DNA from: Microbacterium sp. 11MF
Lineage (GTDB): Bacteria > Actinomycetota > Actinomycetes > Actinomycetales > Microbacteriaceae
Length of the DNA: 64,000 nt
Direction of reading: 5' to 3'
NCBI RefSeq assembly: GCF_000383475.1
Contig: NZ_KB911461.1
Span: forward strand, 62,001-126,000
Each line of letters starts with the position of its first letter. The stretch's first letter is position 1. Under the pieces are notes generated by a model, which worked only from the letters and a program-made list of their open reading frames with translations, ran no database searches and was not told where the DNA came from. Both the position numbers and the translations under genes were made by a program. Shown piece by piece: positions 1 to 8,430 of this stretch.

Positions 1-141
1 ATGGCGCTGTCGCTGCTCGCCGTCGACCCCGCGCAGATGGCCAAGCCGGTCGAGCGGGGACTGCTGCTCGACGCCGAAGACGAGTCGACGCCCGGTGACG
101 GCGACGCGGGTCGCCGTCCGGCCCCGCCCTCCGGGGACTGA
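1..141 (+). CDS. C-terminal end of an unidentified protein (cut by window edge)
   Basis: Frame 1 is open from the first base to a TGA at 139-141 and encodes 46 residues beginning with a Met that may be internal. The last 20 residues are rich in Asp, Gly and Pro, as in a disordered tail. The gene probably begins outside the window. No family motif is visible, so no function is proposed. It ends well before the convergent purB. Confidence 0.5.
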   Translation: MALSLLAVDPAQMAKPVERGLLLDAEDESTPGDGDAGRRPAPPSGD

Positions 142-203
142 CCCAGGCTTCGGCCTGCGCGGTGCGCCGGCCAGCGCTGCGGCATCCGCTCGGCTCGGTT
201 GCC

Positions 204-333
204 GCGTTCAGTCGTGTCAAAGTGCGAGTTCGCGCGCGCTGAACCCGCCTTTCGGCGCGACTGAACGGTAGGGCCGGCGTTCAGCCGCGTCAAAGTGCGA
301 CTTCGCGCGCGCTGAACCCGCCATTCGGCGCGA
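204..333. repeat. Two tandem 57-bp extragenic repeat units
   Basis: Units at 204-260 and 277-333 align end to end with about four differences over 57 bp (period 73 bp). Each starts with GCGTTCAG, contains CAAAGTGCGA and a CGCGCGCGCTGAACCCGCC block, and ends in TTCGGCGCGA. GTTCAG and CTGAAC words give each unit internal dyad character, like REP-type elements. The element lies in the convergent gap between the left-edge gene and purB, followed by a short run of GCCCCC repeats at about 353-370. Confidence 0.75.
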
Positions 334-375
334 GCGGATGCCGGGGCCACACGCCCCCGCCCCCGCCCCCGCGCG

Positions 376-1758
376 TCAGCGCAGCAGGTCGACGAGCCGG
401 TCGGCGAGGCCCGCGTAGCCGGCGGGCGTCAGGGCGAGCAGGCGCTGCTTCGCGGCATCCCCGATGTCGAGCCCGTTCACGAACTCGGCGAGCTCCGGAG
501 CGCCGACGCGGCGGCCGCGGGTGAGGTCCTTCAGCAGCGCGTACGGGTCGGTGATCTGCGAGCGACCGGCGACGATCTCGGCGCGGACGACGGTCTGGAT
601 CGCCTCGGCGAGCACTTCCCAGTTCGCGTCGAGGTCCGCGAGCAGCACGTGGCGCGACAGCGAGATCTCGGTGAGACCGCGCTGCAGGTTGTCGAGCGCG
701 AGCAGCGAGTGCCCGAACGCGACGCCGATGTTGCGCTGCGTCGTCGAGTCAGTGAGGTCGCGCTGCTGACGTGAGGTCACGAGCGTCGACGCGAGCGTCC
801 CGAACAGGCCGCCGGCGATCTCGAGGTTCGCTTCGGCGTTCTCGAAACGGATCGGGTTGATCTTGTGCGGCATCGTCGACGACCCGGTCGCCCCCGCGAC
901 GGGGATCTGGGCGAAGAAGCCCATCGAGATGTAGGTCCACACGTCGGTGGCGAGATTGTGCAGGATGCCGCCCGCGTGCCGCACGCGGTCGTAGAGCTCG
1001 ACCTGCCAGTCGTGCGACTCGATCTGCGTCGTCAGCTCGTTGAAGCCGATGCCGAGACCCTCGATGAAGCCGCGCGACAGGGCGGGCCAGTCGACGTCGG
1101 GCTCGGCGGCGAGGTGCGCCGACCACGTGCCGGTCGCACCGGAGAACTTCGCGAGGTACTCGCCCTGCGAGATCTGGGCGGCGACGCGCTGCAGGCGCCA
1201 GGCGAAGACGGCGAGCTCCTTGCCCATGGTCGAGGGCGTCGCCGGCTGACCGTGCGTGCGCGACAGCATGACGGCATCCCGGTGCTCTTCGGCCAGCTGC
1301 GTCAGCGACTCGACCACGGCATGGAGCTTCGGCAGCCACACGCGCTCGACGGCGCGCTGGACGGTGAGGGCGTACGAGGCGGAGTTGATGTCCTCGCTGG
1401 TGCAGGCGAAGTGCGTGAGCTCGGCGATCGCGTCGAGTCCGAGGGTCGAGAGGCGGTCGCGGACGAGGTACTCGATCGCCTTGACGTCGTGGCGGGTGAC
1501 CGCTTCCTTCTCGGCGAGCCAGCCGATCTCGTCGGCGCCGAAGTCGCGGTAGAGGGCGCGGAGCGACTCCTTCTGCGCGTCCGTCAACGCGGACGAACCG
1601 AACAGTCCGCGATCGGTGAGCGTGATGATCCACTCGACCTCGACCTCGACGCGGGCCCGGTTCAGGCCGGCTTCGGAGAGGTACTCGGTCAGGGGAGCGA
1701 CGGCGGGGGCGTAGCGTCCGTCGAGGGGGCTCAGCGACATCGAGGGCAGGGAGGACAC
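376..1758 (-). CDS. purB: Adenylosuccinate lyase
   Basis: PurB cleaves adenylosuccinate to AMP and fumarate and SAICAR to AICAR plus fumarate in purine synthesis. The protein begins SSLPSMSLSPLDGRY, matching the family N-terminus. It carries the fumarase/aspartase superfamily signature GSSTMPHKINP around the catalytic flexible loop, and TSEDINS and SRTHGQPATPS substrate-binding blocks. The length (460 residues) is normal for the E. coli-type enzyme. I chose the GTG at 1758 because GGAG lies five bases upstream. A GTG at 1788 overlapping the phosphatase stop codon and an ATG at 1740 are alternatives. It follows the LMW phosphatase closely and is probably co-transcribed. Confidence 0.95.
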   Translation of the reverse strand: MSSLPSMSLSPLDGRYAPAVAPLTEYLSEAGLNRARVEVEVEWIITLTDRGLFGSSALTDAQKESLRALYRDFGADEIGWLAEKEAVTRHDVKAIEYLVRDRLSTLGLDAIAELTHFACTSEDINSASYALTVQRAVERVWLPKLHAVVESLTQLAEEHRDAVMLSRTHGQPATPSTMGKELAVFAWRLQRVAAQISQGEYLAKFSGATGTWSAHLAAEPDVDWPALSRGFIEGLGIGFNELTTQIESHDWQVELYDRVRHAGGILHNLATDVWTYISMGFFAQIPVAGATGSSTMPHKINPIRFENAEANLEIAGGLFGTLASTLVTSRQQRDLTDSTTQRNIGVAFGHSLLALDNLQRGLTEISLSRHVLLADLDANWEVLAEAIQTVVRAEIVAGRSQITDPYALLKDLTRGRRVGAPELAEFVNGLDIGDAAKQRLLALTPAGYAGLADRLVDLLR

Positions 1759-1784
1759 GCGACTCCGTTCGGTGGGGGGTGCGC

Positions 1785-2288
1785 TCACCGGCGAAGCGCG
1801 GGTTCGAGCTGCCGGAACAGAGCCCGGCTCGCGCTCTCGATCATACCGAGCACCTCGTCGAACATCGTGGGGCCGCCGTAGTACGGGTCCGGGACGTCGA
1901 GCGCACCGTCCGCGCGCGCGTCGAAGTTCAGCAGGAGGGCGAGCTTGTCGACGTCAGCGGGGCTCCGTGCCCACTCCGACAGGATCCGTTCGTGCGAGCG
2001 GTCGAGCGCGATCACCAGGTCGTTGCGGTCGAAATCCTCACGCGAGAACTGCTTCGCCCGGTGGCGGGTGCCGTCGTAGCCGCGCCGCTCGAGCGCATCG
2101 AGGGTGCGGCTGTCCGCGCGCTCCCCGACGTGCCATTCGCCCGTGCCGGCGCTCGTCGAGACGACGCGGTCGCCGAGTCCCGCCTGATCGGCGAACCACC
2201 GGAAGACGACCTCCGCCATGGGGGAGCGGCAGATGTTCCCGGTGCACACGAAAACCACGCGAAAAGCATCATCGGGCGCGGGCACCAC
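1785..2288 (-). CDS. Low-molecular-weight protein tyrosine phosphatase
   Basis: The phosphate-binding loop CTGNICRSPM (C-X5-R-S) lies near the N-terminus and the DPYYGG acid loop near the C-terminus, as in cytosolic LMW-PTPs. These enzymes hydrolyse phosphotyrosine, although the physiological substrate here is unknown. The 167-residue length is typical. Tandem GTG codons at 2288 and 2285 are the likely starts; an ATG at 2342 would add an unconserved leader. It lies just upstream of purB on the same strand. It is distinct from the arsenate reductase of the same fold at 31.4 kb, which has CVHNAGRSQ. Confidence 0.88.
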   Translation of the reverse strand: MVPAPDDAFRVVFVCTGNICRSPMAEVVFRWFADQAGLGDRVVSTSAGTGEWHVGERADSRTLDALERRGYDGTRHRAKQFSREDFDRNDLVIALDRSHERILSEWARSPADVDKLALLLNFDARADGALDVPDPYYGGPTMFDEVLGMIESASRALFRQLEPALRR

Positions 2289-2398
2289 TCCATTGTGCTG
2301 ATCGAAGCGCCTTCTGCACAGACCGGGGGGTTCCTGAGGCATCCACCGGGCTTCGTCAGGGTCGCTCGCAGACGGATGCCGCGGGCCACCCTCGACGC

Positions 2399-2692
2399 AT
2401 GTCCGATGTCGTCGCGCCCTACCCGTACCTCTGGGGCACCCCTCTCGAGGAGCGTCTCGCCACCTTCGATCAGGCCCTGGCCCTCCTGAGGCAGGCTGAC
2501 GGGGAGGCACTTCGCCTGCTCGCCGACGTCCGCGGTCTCGCGCACCTCGTGGATTGGAGTGCGGATGCCGCCGATGCATTCCGCGCAGCGGTGTCGGCCT
2601 GGGAGAGCGAGCTGGTGCAACTGACCGCCGCCATCCAGGCCGTGATCGACCAGACCTGTCTCGACCGGCGTGTGGCGGAGGCGGCGGGCTGA
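2399..2692 (+). CDS. Small helical WXG100-like protein
   Basis: This 97-residue, almost entirely helical protein has a centre that reads W-S-A-D-A-A-D-A-F followed by a second Trp nine residues on. This resembles the W-x-G turn and the AaxAF helix of WXG100 proteins, with Ala in place of Gly. There is no signal peptide. Its TGA overlaps the ATG of the next gene by one base (TGATG), so the two are translationally coupled. WXG100-type partners commonly precede a larger secreted or surface effector. That role is inferred; no ESX core gene is in the window. Confidence 0.7.
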   Translation: MSDVVAPYPYLWGTPLEERLATFDQALALLRQADGEALRLLADVRGLAHLVDWSADAADAFRAAVSAWESELVQLTAAIQAVIDQTCLDRRVAEAAG

Positions 2693-3984
2693 TGGGCGAT
2701 CTCGAGATCCGCAGCGGGCGGGTCGTCGCGGTGGACACCGAGACGCTCCGACATGCGGCCGCGCGAGCCGACCTGGCCGTGGCCGATGCGGAGACGCTCG
2801 GCACGACGCTGCGACAGGCGGACCAACTGCTCGACATCACCGTGACCGGTGTGATGGTCGGCCACCCCGTGACGATCGCTCAGACGGTGACCGAGCAGGG
2901 GCGGATGCTGGTGACCGCGCTGCGCGACACCGCCACGGCCTACGAGCTCGTCGAGCTGCAGGCGCGTCACGCTGCCGCGGCGGCAGGGGACGCCGCGGAT
3001 CGTCGTGACGCGGTGCTTCTCGCCCGCCGGATCGAGCAGCTCGAAGCATCCTCTCCCGCGGCCGCAGCGCTCGCGGAGCAGGCGGTCGCCGATGCTCCGA
3101 ACCCCTTCGCGACGGTCGCGCGCGAGCTGTTCTGGCCGAGCCTCCTTCTCGGCACGCTCGGCGCCGGCACCATGGGTCTCTACGGCGCGGGGACGCTCGC
3201 GATCCGCGCTGCGGGGAAGGGGGCGATCCCCGACGGCAGCAGACTCGTGGGAACGCCGAGGACACCGACCGTCTCGCTGATCACGGTCGCGAAGGGCACG
3301 GCGCCCGAGTCGATGTCGGCCCTCGCCCGGCGGCAGCCGTCGACGGAGCGACCGGGAGACATCCGCGTCGAGCGGTACACGATGCCCGGCGGAGGTCGGC
3401 GGTTCGCTCTCTACGTCTCGGGGACGCGCACCAAAGGGGACGTCGGCACCTTCGGCATGGGGACGAACGTGCCGCTGTACCTCGGTGCCGCGTCGTCGTC
3501 CTATGAGTCCGTCCGGATCGCGCTCGAGAAGGCGGGCGCGAAGCCGGGCGACTCGGTGATGGTCAGCGGGCATTCGCAGGGCGCGATGATCGCCAGCCGC
3601 GTCGCGCTCGAAGAGGAGTACGAGGTGCCGATGCTGGTCGGATTCGGCAATCCCGTGCAGGCCGACGTCGGCGCCGACACCCTGCAGGTCGACCTCCGCC
3701 ACAGCGACGATCTTGTGCCCCTCCTGGCTGCCGGAGGGCATGACGGATCGATCGGCGCTCAGGGCAGCATGGTCGTCGAGCGGGACGTCAGTCCCTGGCC
3801 GGGTCTCGACTCCCACCAGATGGACGCCTACACCGAGACCGCCGAGATGCTCGACGCATCCTCCGACCCGCGGGTGGATGCCGTCCGGCAGCGTCTCGCC
3901 GAGTTAGGGCAGGCCGAATCGGTCGAGGTGTTCGTCTACGACACCGAGGAGGGTGTCACGCCTTCGTCTGCGGACGCAGGATAA
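2692..3984 (+). CDS. Alpha/beta hydrolase with helical N-terminal domain
   Basis: The protein has 430 residues. Residues 1-135 are helical and Ala-rich, as in WXG100/LXG-type targeting domains. About 146-172 forms a hydrophobic glycine-rich segment (LFWPSLLLGTLGAG). From about 225 there is a lipase-like alpha/beta hydrolase with nucleophile motif GHSQG at 293-297 and candidate acid and base at D340 and H375. The substrate is unknown. It is coupled to the preceding small helical protein. Its last 29 bp overlap the 3-prime end of the convergent membrane protein gene. It could be a secreted esterase or a toxin-like effector; the sequence alone does not decide. Confidence 0.75.
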   Translation: MGDLEIRSGRVVAVDTETLRHAAARADLAVADAETLGTTLRQADQLLDITVTGVMVGHPVTIAQTVTEQGRMLVTALRDTATAYELVELQARHAAAAAGDAADRRDAVLLARRIEQLEASSPAAAALAEQAVADAPNPFATVARELFWPSLLLGTLGAGTMGLYGAGTLAIRAAGKGAIPDGSRLVGTPRTPTVSLITVAKGTAPESMSALARRQPSTERPGDIRVERYTMPGGGRRFALYVSGTRTKGDVGTFGMGTNVPLYLGAASSSYESVRIALEKAGAKPGDSVMVSGHSQGAMIASRVALEEEYEVPMLVGFGNPVQADVGADTLQVDLRHSDDLVPLLAAGGHDGSIGAQGSMVVERDVSPWPGLDSHQMDAYTETAEMLDASSDPRVDAVRQRLAELGQAESVEVFVYDTEEGVTPSSADAG

Positions 3985-4348
3985 TCCCGAAGACGAAGTT
4001 GATGATCGAGATGATGAGGGCGGCGACGACGCCGAGCCAGAAGGACTCGACCGTGAGGCCCCAGCCCCACCACTCGGTGAACCATCCGGTCAGCCAGAAC
4101 AGGAAGCCGTTGATCACGAGGGAGATGAGACCCAGGGTCAGGATGTAGAGCGGGAAGGCGAGGATCTTCAGCACCGTCCCGATCACGGTGTTCACGATCG
4201 CGAACACGGCCGCCACGGCGAGGAGCGACAGCACGAGCTGCAGCGTCTCGCCGGGGGCGAACGGGGTGACCTCGACGCGCAGCGGCTCGATGAGGGTGAC
4301 GACCCAGATCGCGAATGCGTTGATCACGACGCGGATGATGAAGCGCAT
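3956..4348 (-). CDS. Phage holin family (YvlD-like) membrane protein
   Basis: A 130-residue protein with four predicted membrane spans and the pattern of the YvlD/DUF360 'phage holin family': an N-terminal span with MRFIIRVVINAFAIWV, ILAFPLYILTLGL, and a C-terminal FGIILRP. These proteins are chromosomal small membrane proteins of unknown role, and the holin label is only a family name. It is transcribed divergently from hisC, with starts 48 bp apart. Its 3-prime end overlaps the hydrolase gene by 29 bp tail-to-tail. Confidence 0.85.
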   Translation of the reverse strand: MRFIIRVVINAFAIWVVTLIEPLRVEVTPFAPGETLQLVLSLLAVAAVFAIVNTVIGTVLKILAFPLYILTLGLISLVINGFLFWLTGWFTEWWGWGLTVESFWLGVVAALIISIINFVFGIILRPQTKA

Positions 4349-4396
4349 GCTCGCAGTCTCCCACGCGCGCCGCCACGCCGCTCGTAGACTCGTCGC

Positions 4397-5461
4397 GTGA
4401 CCGACATCCCCATCCGGGTTCGCCCTGAGATCGCCGCCCTCCCTTCGTACAAGCAGGGCAAGCAGGCCGGCGCCACCGCCTACAAGCTCTCCAGCAACGA
4501 GAACCCGTTCGAGCCCCTGCCCGGCGTCGTCGACGCGGTGCGGGGTGCGGTCGCGTTCAACCGCTACCCCGATGCGCTCGCCGGCCGGCTCCGAGCCCGG
4601 CTCGCCGAGCGGTTCGGCGTGAGTGACGACCGCATCCACATCGCCGCGGGCTCCGTGTCGATCCTGTACCAGCTCGCTCAGGCCGCGGCATCCGTCGGCG
4701 ACGAGATCGTCCTGCCGTGGCGCTCCTTCGAGGCGTACCCCGGCATCGTGACGGTCACGGGTGCGACCCCCGTCATGGTGCCGCTGAATGACGACGCCGC
4801 CGTCGACCTTCCCGCGCTCGCGGCGGCCGTCACCGACCGCACCCGCGCCGTTTTCGTCTGCACGCCCAATAACCCCACCGGTGCCGTCGTGACCCAGGCC
4901 GACTTCGACGCGTTCGTCGCGGCCGTCCCCTCGGATGTGCTGATCGTCCTCGACGAGGCGTATGTCGAGTTCGTGACGGATGCCGCAGCGGTCAAGGGCG
5001 AGCAGGTCATCGCCGCCGGGCATGACAACGTCGTGATCCTCCGCACCTTCTCGAAGGCCTACGGGCTCGCGGGTCTGCGCATCGGCTACGCCGTCGGGCA
5101 CCCCCGCATCCTCGATGTCGCCCGCAGCGCCGGCATCCCCCTATCCGTCACGGCGCAGGCCGAAGCGGCGGCTCTCGCGAGCCTCGATGCCGAGGACGAG
5201 CTGCGTGAGCGGGTCGCCGTCGTCGCCGAGCGGCGCGACCGCTTGGTCACGCGGCTGCGCGAGATCGGCTGGGACGTCCCGACCGCGCAGGGCAACTTCG
5301 TCTGGTTGCCCGCGGGGGAGCGCTCGCTCGAGGTCGCAGCGGCGTTCGAAGCCGCCGATCTCGTCGTCCGGCCGTTCGCCGGCGACGGCGTCCGTGTGTC
5401 GGTGGGCGAGGACGAGTCGATCGATCGCGTGGTCGAGGTCGCGGCATCCGTCCGTCCCTGA
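4397..5461 (+). CDS. hisC: Histidinol-phosphate aminotransferase
   Basis: A fold-type I PLP aminotransferase of 354 residues with the HisC pattern. [11 protein letters not shown] lies near the N-terminus, NNPTGAVV in the PLP phosphate region, DEAYVEF holds the pyridine-N Asp, and [15 protein letters not shown] carries the Schiff-base Lys. It converts imidazole acetol phosphate to histidinol phosphate. Some actinobacterial members act on phenylalanine/tyrosine instead, and with no his genes adjacent an aromatic role remains possible. The start is GTG. A strong hairpin follows the stop. Confidence 0.9.
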   Translation: MTDIPIRVRPEIAALPSYKQGKQAGATAYKLSSNENPFEPLPGVVDAVRGAVAFNRYPDALAGRLRARLAERFGVSDDRIHIAAGSVSILYQLAQAAASVGDEIVLPWRSFEAYPGIVTVTGATPVMVPLNDDAAVDLPALAAAVTDRTRAVFVCTPNNPTGAVVTQADFDAFVAAVPSDVLIVLDEAYVEFVTDAAAVKGEQVIAAGHDNVVILRTFSKAYGLAGLRIGYAVGHPRILDVARSAGIPLSVTAQAEAAALASLDAEDELRERVAVVAERRDRLVTRLREIGWDVPTAQGNFVWLPAGERSLEVAAAFEAADLVVRPFAGDGVRVSVGEDESIDRVVEVAASVRP

Positions 5462-5480
5462 CCGGGCCCTGAGACGACGA

Positions 5481-5516
5481 CGTCCCCGGAGCCCTGAATC
5501 GGGCACTCCGGGGACG
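5481..5516. terminator. Bidirectional terminator hairpin
   Basis: A perfect 11-bp stem, CGTCCCCGGAG paired with CTCCGGGGACG, encloses a 14-nt loop with an inner CCC/GGG pairing. It sits between the convergent hisC and sugar transporter genes. No T-tract is present, as is common in actinobacteria. Confidence 0.75.
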
Positions 5517-5592
5517 CGTCGTGTCGGGGTCTGTGTCGTGTCTGTGTCTGGCGGTTCGGGCGACGTCTCGCGTCCCCGGAACCCGTCGCGGC

Positions 5593-7053
5593 TCAGCGCG
5601 AGGACTTCTCCTTCTGCTTGCGCACGAACAGGGTCTCGGTCTGCTCGAGCTCCATGCCCTTCGTCTCGGGCACGCGCCAGGCGACGTACACGAACGACAG
5701 GGCCGCGAAGAGCGCGTACATGCCGTAGGTGAGCGGCAGCGACCAGCCCGACATCGCCGGGAACGACACCGTGATGAGGAAGTTCGCGATCCACTGCGCG
5801 GCGGCCGCGACACCGAGCGCCTTGCCACGGATGCGGCTGGGGAAGATCTCGCCGAGCAGCACCCAGACGAGTGGACCCCACGACGCGCCGAAGCCGACGA
5901 CGAACAGGTTCGCGGCGACGAGGGCGATCGGACCCCATGCACCGGGCAGCGAGACCTCGCCGTCCACGGTCACCGCGAAGGCGAACGCCAGTGCCATCGT
6001 CGCGAGCGACAGGGTCATGAGCACCGAACCGGTCAGCAGGATCGGCTTGCGGCCGACGCGGTCGACCAGCCAGATGGCGATGAGCGTGACGACGACGTTC
6101 GTGATCGAGGTGATGACGCTGATCGTCAGCGAGTTGCTCTCGTCGAAGCCGACCGCCTTCCAGAGCGTCGTCGAGTAGTAGAAGATCACGTTGATGCCGA
6201 CGAACTGCTGGAACGTCGACAGGATGATGCCGACCCAGACGATGCCCTGGAGCCCCAGGACCGGGCCACGCAGCGACGCGCTCTTGCTCTTGCGGTCCTG
6301 CTCGATCGCCGAGCGGATCTCGTTGACGGACTTGTCGAGGTCGGCCTGGGGGACCAAGCGCGAGAAGACCTCTCGGGCTTCGTCGTTGCGGCCCTTGGCG
6401 AGAAGGAAGCGCGGCGATTCCGGCATCGTGAAGGCGAGGATGCCGTACACGGCCGCCGGGATGACGCCGACGAGGAACATCCAGCGCCAGGCCTCGAGCC
6501 CGAGCCACAGCTGCTCCGCGGCACCGCCGGCACTGTTGGCGAGGACGGCATCCGACAGGAGGGCGGCGAAGATGCCGAGGGTGATCGCGAGCTGCTGCAG
6601 CGACGCGAGGCTGCCGCGGATCTGCCGCGGCGCGATCTCGGCGATGTAGGCGGGGGCGACGACCGATGCGATGCCGATGCCGATGCCGCCGATGACGCGC
6701 CACACGATGAGGTCGGGCACGCTGAAGGTCAGACCGGAGCCGATCGACGAGACGAGGAACATGACGGCGCCCAGCATCATCGTCTTGAGTCGACCCCAGC
6801 GGTCCGACAGGTTTCCGGCGATGATGGCGCCGACGGCACACCCGAGCAGGGCGACGGCGACGACGAATCCCGTCAGCACCTTGTCGAGTTCGAAGTTGCC
6901 CTCGATCGCATCGACGGCACCGTTGATGACGGACGAGTCGAAACCGAAGAGGAACCCACCGACCGCCGCGGCTATCGACAGCCCGATCGCTCGTCGCCCG
7001 TAGGGGCTTTTGATCGAGAAGGCGTCTGCGGGAATCGTGCCGGTAGTGCTCAT
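5593..7053 (-). CDS. MFS sugar transporter (sugar porter family)
   Basis: A 486-residue 12-span transporter of the major facilitator sugar porter family (XylE/GalP/IolT type). Signature blocks are GFLFGFDSSVINGA in span 1, DRWGRLK after span 2, PESPRFLL before the central loop, and the C-terminal PETKGMELE. It should import a monosaccharide or polyol by proton symport, but specificity cannot be read from the sequence. The ATG at 7053 places the first span at the expected distance; the upstream extension is unconserved. It is a single gene that converges on hisC. Confidence 0.9.
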   Translation of the reverse strand: MSTTGTIPADAFSIKSPYGRRAIGLSIAAAVGGFLFGFDSSVINGAVDAIEGNFELDKVLTGFVVAVALLGCAVGAIIAGNLSDRWGRLKTMMLGAVMFLVSSIGSGLTFSVPDLIVWRVIGGIGIGIASVVAPAYIAEIAPRQIRGSLASLQQLAITLGIFAALLSDAVLANSAGGAAEQLWLGLEAWRWMFLVGVIPAAVYGILAFTMPESPRFLLAKGRNDEAREVFSRLVPQADLDKSVNEIRSAIEQDRKSKSASLRGPVLGLQGIVWVGIILSTFQQFVGINVIFYYSTTLWKAVGFDESNSLTISVITSITNVVVTLIAIWLVDRVGRKPILLTGSVLMTLSLATMALAFAFAVTVDGEVSLPGAWGPIALVAANLFVVGFGASWGPLVWVLLGEIFPSRIRGKALGVAAAAQWIANFLITVSFPAMSGWSLPLTYGMYALFAALSFVYVAWRVPETKGMELEQTETLFVRKQKEKSSR

Positions 7054-7187
7054 GAGGGACGAGGTTACCCCCGCTCCCACGAGCCGAGGGTGGACTTGCG
7101 CGAGCGCGAGAATCCGGTAATGGATGCCGGTCGGCCCGCGGGTTCTCATCGTCCGGGTGCCGGATGGGGGTGTGTCACGATGCTCGC

Positions 7188-7985
7188 ATGGGGATCCCGG
7201 TCACTGACGAGCTTCGCGCGTTGCGCGCCCGCGCCTACGGGCCGGCCGCCGACATCCATCTCGATCCCGCGGCCATGCGGCGCTTGGAGGAACTTGAGGA
7301 GGCAGGGCGGCGCTCGCCCGCGGTCGCGGAGCGGACCGATCCGCCGGCGCCTGCCGACACCGACGACGCCATCGACGACGACGACTCCGACGACACCGAC
7401 GACGACGCGCAGATGGATGCCGCGCGGGAAGGGCCCGCGCCTTCCCTAGCCGTCCCCGCGCCGAGCGCGTGGCGCCGCCGAGGAGCGAGGCGGGGTCTCT
7501 GGGTGGTCTCGGTGGTCGTCGCCGCGGCGGTGGGTGCGGGGCTCGCGTACTCGGTCGCGGAGATCACGCCGGTCCCGAGCTCCGCGGGAATCCGGCAGAG
7601 TGCGACCCTCGAACCGACGAACGGCGTCGAGGTGCCGGTCGGCTTCTTCGGGCGGAGCGAGGACACACCGATCTTCGAATACGAAGGCCTCACGCTGTTC
7701 GTGCAGACGGTGGACTACGGGCCGGAGGCGAGGGTCGACCCCTTCCCCTGCCTGGCGGTCGCGCCCACCTCGCTGATCCCGTCAGCCAGGGAGTTCGATC
7801 CCGACACCGACCAGGGGATCGACGGGCCGATCTACAGCGGATGCGAGACGGGCGCCTTCCCCGCGACGGTCACCTTCGGCCTCGACGACTTCTCGCCCGG
7901 TGCGCTCCCCGGCATCCGCGAGGGTCGCGCTCTCCAGTTCGTCCTCGAGGGGGATCGCGTCGGCGTCTTCCTCGACCGGGGCTGA
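7188..7985 (+). CDS. Single-span membrane protein with acidic N-terminus
   Basis: The protein has 265 residues. Residues 1-100 are cytoplasmic and disordered, with an Asp-rich tract at about 57-75. One transmembrane span (WVVSVVVAAAVGAGLAY) begins near residue 104, and the rest is an extracytoplasmic domain with paired cysteines. The family is not recognised. The N-terminus (VTDELRALRARAYGP) resembles a motif seen at the start of many actinobacterial membrane proteins, but this is only an impression. The ATG at 7188 was chosen over an upstream one at 7164. No operon partner is evident. Confidence 0.75.
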   Translation: MGIPVTDELRALRARAYGPAADIHLDPAAMRRLEELEEAGRRSPAVAERTDPPAPADTDDAIDDDDSDDTDDDAQMDAAREGPAPSLAVPAPSAWRRRGARRGLWVVSVVVAAAVGAGLAYSVAEITPVPSSAGIRQSATLEPTNGVEVPVGFFGRSEDTPIFEYEGLTLFVQTVDYGPEARVDPFPCLAVAPTSLIPSAREFDPDTDQGIDGPIYSGCETGAFPATVTFGLDDFSPGALPGIREGRALQFVLEGDRVGVFLDRG

Positions 7986-7998
7986 CCCCGGCGACGGG

Positions 7999-8430
7999 TC
8001 AGGACGACAGGCGGCGGTAGGCGTCGCCGAGCCAGCGGTCGTAGGCCGCCCAGGGCTCCCCGATCCGGCTGCGCACGTCGGCGATGTGCGTCGCCAGGTC
8101 GCCGGTCAGCGTGAACCACTCGCCTCCCTCGCGGAGGTCGGCGAACTCCACGTGCCGCTGATGCTCGACGTGGCGATCACCCGGTTCGAACGCGAGCAGC
8201 TCGTCGTGCATGATCGCGGCGAGGCGGCGTCGCGGCGTCGCGGACGTCCCGATCTTCACCCGGTCGCGGAACCGCAGGTAGTAGACGACGTCCATGCGCG
8301 GTCGGGGAAGGTCCGTGTCGGGGGCGTCGCCCAGTCGCCAGCCGCAACGATCGCAGTACCAGGCGTCGTCGAGACGATCGCCGGTGACGCCTCCGCACAC
8401 GCGGCACGGGCGGGGGAGGGATGCGGGCAC
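7999..8430 (-). CDS. GIY-YIG (T5orf172/Mug113-type) domain protein with zinc ribbon
   Basis: A 143-residue protein. Residues 9-29 form a CxxC...CxxC zinc ribbon (C9, C12, C26, C29). From about residue 48, VVYYLRFRDRVKIG followed by an Arg-rich helix and EGGEWF matches the GIY-YIG nuclease-like T5orf172 group. Members occur in phages and bacteria, and their substrate is unknown. It converges with the membrane protein gene, ending 14 bp from it. Nuclease activity is inferred from the fold only. Confidence 0.8.
   Translation of the reverse strand: MPASLPRPCRVCGGVTGDRLDDAWYCDRCGWRLGDAPDTDLPRPRMDVVYYLRFRDRVKIGTSATPRRRLAAIMHDELLAFEPGDRHVEHQRHVEFADLREGGEWFTLTGDLATHIADVRSRIGEPWAAYDRWLGDAYRRLSS

Noticed and set aside
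349..372. GCCCCC tandem repeat as a possible regulatory or CRISPR-like feature
   Set aside because: Only three short units with no spacers; simple GC-rich slippage.
865..1881. Long open frame antisense to purB
   Set aside because: It mirrors the codons of purB, has low-complexity Arg/Gly/Asp content and no motif; typical shadow frame of high-GC DNA.
1785..2288. LMW phosphatase as an arsenate reductase
   Set aside because: The loop is CTGNICRSPM as in tyrosine phosphatases, and the ArsC-type Cys pair present at 31.4 kb is absent.
3956..4348. Prophage remnant suggested by the holin-family name
   Set aside because: YvlD-like proteins are chromosomal, and no other phage gene is nearby.
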